From Anisus vortex (taxonomy: Eukaryota > Mollusca > Gastropoda > Planorbidae): a stretch of 64,000 nucleotides of DNA. The notes beneath the pieces were generated by a model. It saw only the letters and a program-made list of their open reading frames with translations. It was not told the DNA's origin and made no database searches. Location: positions 11,443,224 through 11,507,223 of the forward strand of contig OX421499.1 in NCBI GenBank assembly GCA_949126835.1, in the 5' to 3' direction. Positions 13,432 through 22,618 of the stretch are shown piece after piece (within the stretch, counting starts at the first letter, position 1; the number at the start of each line of letters is the position of its first letter). The translations under genes were made by a program, and so were the position numbers.

Positions 13432-13452
13432 CCCCCCCCCCCCCCCCCCCCC
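13432..13452 (+). repeat. Poly-C tract (21 bp)
   Basis: An uninterrupted run of 21 C residues lies inside element F, downstream of the transposase remnant. Similar but shorter C runs occur near 13820. Confidence 0.9.
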
Positions 13453-16400
13453 GCGTAATTGCTAAAATGAAAAAAATTAACTGATATTAAAAGAATAGCC
13501 ATAGAAAATGTATTTCTATACATATTTACTTCAAATTTGTTTTATCTGGTGTAAAATTGATTTTACTTTAATAAAATCTACATTTTGTTGACTTATGGGA
13601 GCCTAATTTGTTTTAATTATATTTGTAAATGTTGAAACGTTTTATTTTAACTATCTAAATATAATATTTTTACCTAAATTTTCTTTCAGAATTTTTTTTT
13701 TTCTGAAACAAATAGTTTTTTTTTGCCTTATAGCATTTAAGTAAATTCATTTTGAAACAAAATAAGACCAAATACTTATATTTTATTCTCATATAACTTA
13801 AAAAATCAAGTCTCAGTTGCCCCCCTCCCCTACTAATCGCTAAAACACATAAAATCTATTAATATTACAAAAAAATTCATAAAAAAATTATTTCTGTACA
13901 TATTTACTTCAAATTTGCTTTGTCTTGTGTGAAAATGATTTTACTTTAATAAAATCTACATTTTATTTACTTATGTGTTCATACTTTTTTTTTCTTATAT
14001 TTGTGAATGTTGAATATTGTAATTTTAGCTAAAAAAATATTATTTTTTTTCCTAAATTTTCATCCAAAATTTTTTTCTACTAAAATATATTAGATATGTT
14101 TTCTAATAACATAAAGGTTCATTCATTTTCAAACAAAATGATACCAAATACTTATATATTTAGCCAAATACAACTTAAAAAATTTAGTCACAAAGATAAA
14201 ACATTAGTTACAAAGAAAAAAATTGAAAAAAACTGCAGTTGTTTGAGAGTTAAAATTAACTCGAGCGCATTTGAAAATTAACGAAAAATCGATTAAACTT
14301 TGTGTGTTTCACGTAAAATTCTGCCTCCCGATCACGTTTTCGTAATGAACATCTATGGTTTAGTGGGGTATAAAATGAACTTTGTGGCAGAATATTTAAA
14401 AATAATGCCGTATTTATGAATAAATATATATTTGGGTTAAATTTGGAGAGTTTCAGAAATCTACAGTGACTTATATATTTTTAGATCGAATTTTAGGCCT
14501 AGCGCCCTGAATGGAGAAAATCCTACAGACGCGACGTACAAAAATAAGAGATTTAAAATATATATTTAAAAAAAAAATAAACATCTGTAACGACTTTCAA
14601 TGCAAGTGTAGCATATTATAACAAATGTGTAAATGAAAAACATTCAGAAATCGCGTAAATTTTGATTTGATATACTTTTAATTAAAACTTTTAAAGTAGG
14701 TACAAAAAAAGGGGAATTAGGATCTGCAAAATTGATTACGTGGAACACCATAAAAAATATAATAACACTAAAATAAAATAAAAACTCACAACATTGATTT
14801 TGCTGATACTTTTATTACATATAAATATAAACACAAACATGTACAAATGAAAGCATTTTATACGTAAAATAATTTTTTTTCAAATATTGAAAAAAAGGTA
14901 ACCCTTTGGTGGCCATTTTGTGAAACCTGCCACATGTTAGTACATGTTCCAAGTTTTTTTAAATGAAGATAATTGTATACTTTATATAAAATAAGTTAAC
15001 CTAATATTAAAACATAGCACAGATTATTATAAAGATTTTGTAGAGTAGACACATAAAATGACGTTCGGTAATAATTTTTTTTTTCGGATTCACAAAATTC
15101 TATGCTAAAAAAATGCTAAAAATCATGGCTTTTCAGCGGTTTGGAGTACCTACTAATAGTATTGTATTATTCTAAAGATTAACATATGTCTTTCATTGCC
15201 AATACCCACCATTACCCACATTAGACTTGTCGGAGAAAGCCTCATAGCTATTGCATTTTGTAGGCCTTATAAGTGTAGACTAGACATTATTTTTGTAGCC
15301 TACATTTATGTGCCGAAAATAGCTTCGCTTCCACAAAAATTAAATAAAATACTGTCTGGTTCAATTTAAATGTTATTATAATTGTGTAAAACTACTTAAT
15401 TTTATACTTAATTCATTTAATTCATAATATTTTCCATAGCTTCGCTAGTTAACCAAAGGTCAAATTTACTATTGTTTACATTGACAACAGATGCAAGATG
15501 CAAGTTTGCATGTCAAATTACATATTATAATATTATTTCTAGGAAATAAAAAGCATCAATTCAATATCTTTAGCATATCTACTTTAAAATAAATGTAATT
15601 TTAGTTTATCTTATGACAAGAAAAAAATTAGCCTTATCCTTAAACTTAATAGGGGTTTGGAGACTCGAGAACAAGTGATTTAAGGTGGTAAATCTAAGAC
15701 AATTTTATTAAAATAAAATAAATATAATAATATATACATACATTTTTTAACTTAAAATTCATTTTATATTATTAATCTATGATATTGAATAGTTTTACTT
15801 AACTACTAAAGTAATAAAATCCGATACGACGCCTTTATTGGTAGCAACCCTACAAATAGCGGAGATCGCGGCAGACATGTTTTTACGGCAGTAAAATACT
15901 ACTTCATAGGGTTTATCTTTCGCATTGGGCAAAATGTGCCATAATATAAAGACTAATAATTCTTTGCGATTTATACAGGAAAATGGACCAGCTTTTTGAT
16001 GGGGTTATAAAAAATCTTTAAAATGATTTTTTCTAAAAAAATAAACTATTTTTCTTCGATAATTTAAATATTAAAAATGTTTAACGTAAACAATCAATTT
16101 TCAATACATATGGTGATAAAGGCCATTTATTCCTGTACAATCGAGTGAAAAAATTATCTTTTTATCATGAATGGTCGATTTTGCCTAGACGATTTAGTAC
16201 GAGAGGTGTCTAAAACTCACAAACGCGCAAAAAACGGAAGCCTGTTTTGAGTACCTAGTTTATATGTAATAAAATTATCAGCAAAATCAATATTGTGAGT
16301 TTTTATTTTATTTTAGTGTTGTTTATTATATTTTTTATGCAGTGTAACGTAACAAATCATGCAGATCCCATTTCCCCTTTTTTTTTACCTACTTGAAAAG

Positions 16401-17648
16401 CTTAAAGTAAAAGTATTAAAAAGCAAAATTAACGCGATTTCTGGATGTTTTTCATTCATGCATATGTTATAATATGCTATACTTGCAATGAAAGTCGTTA
16501 CATATGTTTATATTTTTTTAAAACAATTTTTCAAATCTCTTAGTTTTTTTACACCGCGTCTGGAATTTTTTCTTTATTCCCTAGGCTAGGCCTAAAACTC
16601 GAACTAAAAATAGGTAAGTCATTGTAGATTTCTAAAACTCTCCAAATTTAATCCCAATATATATTAATTCATAAAAACGGCATTATTTTTAAATATTCAG
16701 CCACAAATTTTATTTTATTTGCTAAAAACCATCGGGTGTACACAACAAAAACTTGTTCTGTCAAGAGAACCTTACGTTACACCGAAAAAGTTGAATAGAT
16801 TTTTCATTAATTTTAAAATGCGCTCGAGTGAATTTTAAAATATATATCATATATCCAATCGGATAGCCGTTTTGTTCTATTTGACGCGTTTTTTTACTTT
16901 AAAAATGCGTTTTTCGATTTAATATAATTATTTTACCCGTGTCTGACTGTTATGTTCCCATTAGGGTTTCGTTACACCGCCGAGGACCGCATGCTCGGCC
17001 GTTATCGATAATTTACAGTAAAACACTATTTACGCATTTCTTTTTTTATTTCCAAGTTTTTCTATACGATTTTCATTAACATCGCAATATTATAAAATGT
17101 TTTAAAACTAAATTTACGCGAACAGTAATTGTTTAAACATAAAAATAATATCTCTCCATGCTTTTCGCTAAAACCACGTTTTAAGTACAAAATGGCCGCC
17201 ATGTTGTTGTTTTTTCCGGTACCACATATCCTAGGCCTAATGACCTAAGGATGCAAAATTATTAGTTTATTTGTGAAATTAATAACAAAACACAACAAAA
17301 ATGATGATATATCAAGTATTATATGTTTATTTTTCATAAAAATATTTTAAAAACACAATATTGTACGTTTTTATAATATTTTGCAGCTGTTTAGTCTCGT
17401 GTATTTTTTTGCGCCGGCAAACCTGTGCCAGACGGAATTTCCCGATCTTAAAATTATTAATTATAAAACATTGGAAAGTCGGCTGACTTTCTAACCTTCA
17501 TATTCGGATTCCTCAGTTTCTAGGCTTTAAAATGATATATAATACAGTGACAAAGCTTAAAATATATATTTTGTTTAAAAAGGGAACTTTTGAAAACCTT
17601 ATTATTGTGAAACCTGACGTAATAAATAGTAGGCTATCGGTTAGGAAA

Positions 17649-17735
17649 AACATTTTATACATAAAAAAATTTTTTTTCAAATATTGAAAAAAAGGTAACC
17701 CTTTGGCCTTTGGTGGCCATTTTATGAAACCTGCC
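17649..17735 (-). mobile_element. Element G: isolated terminus of the GGCAGGTTTCAC family
   Basis: About 87 bp match the right end of element F (TTCAAATATTGAAAAAAAGG then GGTGGCCATTTTATGAAACCTGCC-type terminus), with a small duplication around CCTTTGG. The opposite terminus is absent, so this is a truncated copy lying 30 bp from the end of element C. Confidence 0.55.
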
Positions 17736-17803
17736 TTAGGTTATAAAGGATAGGGCCTATTTCTTATAAAATATGTTAAGACAAATATATATAGGCCTAT
17801 TAT

Positions 17804-19245
17804 GGCAGGTTTCACAATAGGGATTTCAGGATTTCCCATTTTTTAAGTTTTTTTTTTTAAATAATGTTTTGCTATAGTATAGTATTATATGTCATTTTAA
17901 AGCCTAAAAGCCAAGAAATCCAAAAATGACACTTATAAAGTCAGCTGATATTTCAATATTTTATAATTAATCATTTAAAAATCGGGAAATTCCCTCTATC
18001 AAAAAGTTCCTGGGGCTACAAAATGAGTTAGACTAAACATCACCAAACTAGCATTAAAACACACAATATTGTTGAAATTGATACTTTTATGACAAATAAA
18101 CTCACAAAACGTAAATATATCAGTGTTTGTGTTGTGTTTTATTATTATTTTTACAATAAAACTTGATTTCGCACTCGGGCATCATAAAGTCTAGAACTAC
18201 CGAAGTCGCCGCCATTTTGAAAAAAACGTGGCTTTATTGGACGTAAACAAAGCGTGTGTGTTAAAAGCAAAAAAAAGGATTTTTAACATTTAAACCACAA
18301 TAGTTTGCGTAAATTTAGTTTAAAACTATAAATAATAGTATTTTGTTGCCGTAGATAGTACACAAATAGTCGGAAATCGGAAAATAAATGTGTAAATAGT
18401 GTTTTAGAAAATACTTTTTCGACATCGATCGAACATTCCAAAAAGCGAACGTTTTGCATCGAATGGAGTTAAAAAATAAAAAAAATAAAAATCCTCTTTT
18501 TGCGAACTCAAAAAGTGCATCAAATGTAATTTTTAAGCTATCCGATCGGATTTACATTCTATAATTCGCCCGTGTGCATTTAAATTGACCGTAATCTCGA
18601 ATCTTGTTTTGACAGCGAACGTTATCTTTGCTAGTCCGAAGCCTTTTTTGTACCAATCAATTTTCATTTATGTACTAATAAAATGAATTCTTCTGCTAAA
18701 TATTTAAAACAAACTTTGTTTTTATGAAAAGAATTAAATTTCTGGTTAAAATTAAAAGAGTTTTACGAAATTACATAGATAAATCTTACTTTAGATCTAG
18801 TTTTAGACTTAGTCTCGGCGGCGGAAAAAATCCACAGATAGGCCGTAAAAATTAGGGCTTTTTAAAACACGTTTTTTTCAAAAGATAAACATTTTTTTGT
18901 GCTTCTAATGGTGGCCTAGGGAAAATTAACATGTTTATGAATGTTAAAAATTAAAAAAACTTAATATTTCGGCTTTATTCATTCCTGGTAAGTGATTTTC
19001 AAATGTATACAAAAAATCGGGAAATGGGATCGGTGGATTATGTAACGTTTGAGGGTCTTTAAATTAATATAAACAACACAAAAATATAATTAAAACATAC
19101 AATACTGATGCAGCTGATACTTTATGGACATATAAACACATACAAGTAAAAAAAACAGCATTTTGTATCAACAATTTTTATTTTTTAAATAAACAATAAA
19201 TTTTATAAATCTCCATCATTTGGTGGCCATTTTGTGAAACCTGCC
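17804..19245 (-). mobile_element. Element H: A-type GGCAGGTTTCAC element, inverted
   Basis: The termini GGCAGGTTTCACAATAGGG (17804) and TTTTGTGAAACCTGCC (ending 19245) are flanked by TTAT on both sides (17800-17803, 19246-19249). Read on the minus strand, much of the 1.44 kb body is similar to element A, including the CCACCAAATGATGGAGAT segment next to the terminus. There is no ORF of useful length. The different 4 bp duplications in A (TTAA), F (ACAT) and H (TTAT) suggest a TTAA-like but relaxed target. Confidence 0.65.
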
Positions 19246-19249
19246 TTAT

Positions 19250-20827
19250 ATTTTGTGCTTTTCCCCTTCTTTTTTAATGTTTTTTATGAGTTCTAGTGAA
19301 TTCCGACTGAAGCTGGGTCCGAATAGCCATTTCATGTTAAAGTTAAAGGGACCCGGGTCCGATTAGCCACAGCCAAACTAGAACTAGATGTTATGGCCGA
19401 AGTTAGGGCTAGGGTCCTGAATTTTATTTGGTTTTAGAAAAATGGAGCCTTGTTTTATTATAAATTAAAATTTATATTATATATTAAAATGATATGAAAG
19501 TGGCATTGGCTAATAATTATAAGTTAGACTTTTAAGCCAAATAACCAAATTAACTAAAAAGGTCTGCAATTTAATACGTAATGCAGTGCGTCGACTTTCT
19601 AATTTCTAGGGCCTAGGGCCTAACATAAACGGCAATGACGACTGTCACTGCTAATATTTTAGTAACCGGGGCAATATCAATATATGGATGGCATTGTTGT
19701 TTGATAGTGACAGGGGTTTTATAGTATGCATGGCACAACATATCGATTGAATGGAACTAAAAATTATGTTCCAGTTGTTTATAAAATGAGTTAATACCAC
19801 CGCTAGGGGTGTCTTGGCTTCAAGCGCCCTCATCATCAACGTCCAAGCGCCCTCTGCAACTATGTGTTGCTCGGAGACGGACGCTAGAAGTAGTTCATGA
19901 CTCAATATTAACCTCGTTTTGGAGGGTTTTAAGCATTATCAAACTTTCGGTTCTTCAAAATACCTTTTATGGTAAAAAAATCAACCACTGGCTGCAACAA
20001 AACATGGTTTTAAACGTCTCAGATTCTTATTTGTTGTTTCTTTCGATGTTTCAACAATGTCCGGATAAAAAATTCAAGATGGCGGACGGTTAAAAACATT
20101 AATGCGGTTCCTGAAACTGAAATTGTAAATTCGCAAAGTTACTTTGATTTTGATGTACAGCTTGATGCAAACCAATGAAAATTAATTATGATAAACACAT
20201 ATTTTTTTTTATAATTCATATATAAAATATTTATTATACCGGACATAAATTAGGGTTTCGGTTGGCTCGTTCATGGTTTCTCACACATTCACATTAGGCA
20301 TTAGGTAGGGTTGCCCGGCAAAAGGAGGACATGTCCTCCTAAAAAAGCACTGTGCCCTCCGTCCGGCAGGCAAAGCTAAAACGGTACTAAAACCCTTCAA
20401 ATGTCCGGCTTTTTTACGATTTTTGTAAGATTTGTAAAGTCATTAGTGCACTTTTTATGTTCTTACTAGGAGTTATGCCCGTCAAAATGACGGAGAAATT
20501 AATGATTAGGCCTACAATGTGTTTTTCAAATGATTAAAAATATAATTAAAAATTAAAGTATGATAAAATGATAAGTGGTCAAAGGGAAAAAATCAATATA
20601 ATTTAAGTCAACTATTAAGAAGCATGAGTTATCTCCATTTTTTATGGATGAAAATCCATGATTGTAGGCCTACTGGTATTAAATGATGTTTTCCATGATT
20701 GTCTTTGTTTCCAACTGCGCATTTAGTTTTTCATGAAATTACGCAGTGATATAAGCTTGCTTAACACGTGAATCTTGTTTAAGAAGTGATTTTGAAAGAG
20801 AGATTGGTATACTTTGTTTGACTAGAT
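19250..20827. other. Intergenic stretch, no gene recognised
   Basis: Mixed sequence, less AT-rich than the elements to its left. Short open frames overlap on both strands at 19651-20093 but show no recognisable motif, and they share the same DNA, so at most one could be real. An 18 bp perfect palindrome lies at 20323-20340. Confidence 0.3.
20323..20340. repeat. Perfect 18 bp palindrome
   Basis: AGGAGGACATGTCCTCCT reads the same on both strands. It sits in a short CG-richer patch (20310-20400) that looks like the edge of an unidentified dispersed repeat. Confidence 0.7.
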
Positions 20828-20900
20828 CAGCGGTTTTCAAACAGTGGGTCGCGACCCCTTGGGGGTCGAATGACCATTTCACGGGGGTCGCCAAAGACCT
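20828..20900 (+). mobile_element. hAT-like terminal fragment
   Basis: CAGCGGTTTTCAAACAGTGG followed by GTCGCGACCCC, GGGGGTCG and CACGGGGGTCGCC closely resembles the ends of hAT (Charlie-type) non-autonomous elements, which start CAG-GGTT-TCAA-C and contain GGGTCGCGACCCC. A matching opposite end and 8 bp duplication could not be located, so the right boundary is arbitrary. Confidence 0.5.
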
Positions 20901-21120
20901 TCAGAAAACGTATGTTCTCGATGGTCTTATTAGCCGAAACACAGTCCATCTTTCCGCCTCCAAACGATTTCACCGACATGCAGATACATCCGCATACTAC
21001 GTATAAGCTACTTGGCGTAATGACATCAATACAGGTGTAGGCCTATGTGACAAGGTCGGCACCATATTAGTGACCAAAAGTAATTGGAGCCCACTGTATG
21101 ATACATGGGCAAATATTAGG

Positions 21121-21510
21121 GTAGACTGGGGCAGCACGCCCCTTGGAGGTAAAACGCCCCCTCACTATCCTAAGACCCCTAATGTATTTTTAAAAGTGGA
21201 ATCGTCTTGTTCATTGACCTATTTAACTTCGCCGTGTGCAAATTGGCGCTTGAAAAATTTTCGAGTTATTCAAGAAAATCGTAAAGTGTACTTATGTTAT
21301 ATTTTTCTGCATATTGTGTTAATCAAGTAAAAAATTCTAGAAAGAACGTGTGCTGTTTGAAATTACATATAGGTTAGTTACTTTTCATTCTTAACTAATA
21401 TCTAGAATCATTTAGTTATCCCTCAGTGTTACGTAATAAACATAAAAGCAGAACACCCATGGCGGTAAAACGCTCCCATCGGCTTGGGGCAAGATGCCCC
21501 TGTCTCCGCC
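21121..21510. mobile_element. MITE-like repeat with GGGGCA-containing inverted ends
   Basis: The left segment TAGACTGGGGCAGCACGCCC (from 21122) and the reverse complement of the right segment ending near 21507 (AGACAGGGGCATCTTGCCCC) match at about 16 of 21 positions. No target duplication was found and there is no coding capacity beyond a short unsupported frame, so the call is tentative. Confidence 0.3.
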
Positions 21511-21737
21511 GCCATTGTTCCTTTTATAAAATATGTAGGCCGATATGAAACCAAATGTTTGTTTGTTTTACATTAATTAGATATTGCGTTTATTAGAAAA
21601 ACAATTGTTTCGAAGTATATTTTAATTGCATTTTATTAACTTAGTTTATTTTTTATATTTATTAGATTTAGAGTTTAGTAGGTAGCAGGTGATATAGTAG
21701 ATAATATAAATATAAGAATTAGTTTAGTTTTAAAGGG
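21511..21737. other. Unique left flank of the LTR array
   Basis: AT-rich sequence without a gene. The last four bases before the first LTR are AGGG (21734-21737). If the array entered as a single integration with the 4 bp duplication typical of this group, AGGG should also follow the last LTR outside the window. Confidence 0.4.
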
Positions 21738-22337
21738 TGTTACAAAAGTTTTATTTCCATAATTATATTGGTTCTATTATTATTAACTAAAGTTAAAAAG
21801 AAATAATCTTAAACCCGAAATGTTTCCGTGTTGGGAATAAAACATGTATATGTCTAGACACTACGTCATAGCATTAAAATACGTGATATGCACGAGGGTT
21901 GAAGATTGGTTAGGTTAGTTCTAGCTTGGGCGCTAATGTGTGAGGACTGTTTTTTACCCCTTTCTTAAAGATAGGATTACGGCTTAGTACGATATAGAAG
22001 AATCTCAACTGATTAAGTTTCATCATATAATACTGGTACATGTGTTCTGTTTTACTGTTATATTTATCATCTCAACTTGTTGGAATAAAATTATGTTCAA
22101 TCATTCAAACAGGATTGTGGATTTCCTTTATATTAAGGTACAGTTTATCTAAATCATTTCATACACAAAAGATTCACATCAAACGAGTAAAATAAACATC
22201 AAATCTAATTGAATAACATCAATACAAATTCTTATGCAACCTTGTGAGATCCAAGATGGATATGAATCAAAAGAATATATAATAATACATTACTAAAAAA
22301 TATCATCATACGTCAGTAGCTGATTTCGCACGTGACA
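21738..22337 (+). repeat. LTR1 of element 1 (array left edge)
   Basis: 600 bp, beginning TGTTAC and ending GTGACA (imperfect inverted ends in the TG...CA format). It contains two AATAAA signals (21836-21841 and 22084-22089). Its left neighbour is unique DNA, so this is the only true outer 5' LTR visible. The leader to the gag ATG is 281 bp. Confidence 0.9.
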
Positions 22338-22343
22338 AAAGTT

Positions 22344-22363
22344 TGGGGGCTCGAGTCCTGGAT
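22344..22363 (+). promoter_or_regulatory. Primer-binding site, tRNA-Pro-like (unit 1)
   Basis: TGGGGGCTCG, ten bases complementary to the 3' acceptor end of tRNA-Pro, lies six bases after LTR1. It continues AG-TCCTGGAT, which matches the T-stem part of a tRNA-Pro site only if two bases (AG) are inserted and one mismatch allowed. The same sequence recurs at 28887, 35432, 41976, 48523 and 62882. Confidence 0.7.
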
Positions 22364-22618
22364 CTAAAGTTTGTATGTATAAGAAATTGAGAATATACAA
22401 CTGTTCTAGTGAAAACGATTTACAACAAATATTTATTCAAATTCTGTCTACGTGGGAGGCACTGTCTGTGTTCGGACATACTGTTTTCAGCTTTGTACAC
22501 AATCATCTTTAAAATTTATCTTCTACAAATATTAAGTGGTGTAAAAATATTTCAAAGGACTTTATAAAAGGTAAAGTTGATATTTTTTATCTTCTATTTA
22601 CGTCATTAATATAAAAAC

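Larger units (their letters stand above)
10881..14931 (-). mobile_element. Element F: longest GGCAGGTTTCAC element, with transposase remnant
   Basis: It starts GGCAGGTTTCACAATAAGG and ends TTTTGTGAAACCTGCC, flanked by ACAT on both sides (10877-10880 and 14932-14935), a 4 bp target duplication. The terminal regions match elements B and C in reverse orientation. The extra about 2.6 kb (about 11660-14250) holds a spliced, decayed coding region. F therefore represents the parent form from which the short copies were derived by internal deletion. It is inserted in element E. Confidence 0.6.
10280..15154 (+). mobile_element. Element E: TAGGTACTC-terminus transposon inserted in D
   Basis: Its left end TAGGTACTCCAAACC (10280) and right end GGTTTGGAGTACCTA (ending 15152) are inverted copies, related to but distinct from those of D. 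AATAGTATT occurs just outside both ends (10271-10279 and 15155-15163), compatible with an 8-9 bp target duplication. Element F lies inside. Excluding F, E is about 0.8 kb with no ORF, so it is a non-autonomous copy. Confidence 0.5.
8088..16257 (+). mobile_element. Element D: TAGGTACTC-terminus transposon inserted in C
   Basis: The ends are inverted: TAGGTACTCAAAAC at 8088 and GTTTTGAGTACCTA ending at 16257, flanked by GTTTATA (7 bp, or 8 bp if the terminal T/A is assigned differently). Inside it lies another member of the same family, element E, whose left about 200 bp is recognisably similar. D's own DNA is about 3.3 kb and carries no convincing ORF. The superfamily is not recognised. Confidence 0.55.
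7982..17618 (+). mobile_element. Element C: GGCAGGTTTCAC element split by element D
   Basis: The left end (7982-8087) reads GGCAGGTTTCACAAAATGGCC. The remainder resumes at 16265, colinear with element B, and ends at 17618 with a mutated terminus (CCTGAC for CCTGCC). Without the insertion C would be about 1.46 kb. The interruption is element D, with GTTTATA duplicated on each side (8081-8087, 16258-16264). No ORF is retained in C itself. Confidence 0.6.

Noticed and set aside
6476..17618. B and C as one composite transposon
   Set aside because: Each has its own pair of termini in the same orientation separated by five bases, and the outer flanks (ATAT and GTAA) do not match as a shared target duplication.
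19651..20093. Overlapping opposite-strand ORFs of 84 and 94 codons
   Set aside because: No motif, no splice-consistent extension and mutual overlap; chance open frames in a less AT-rich patch.
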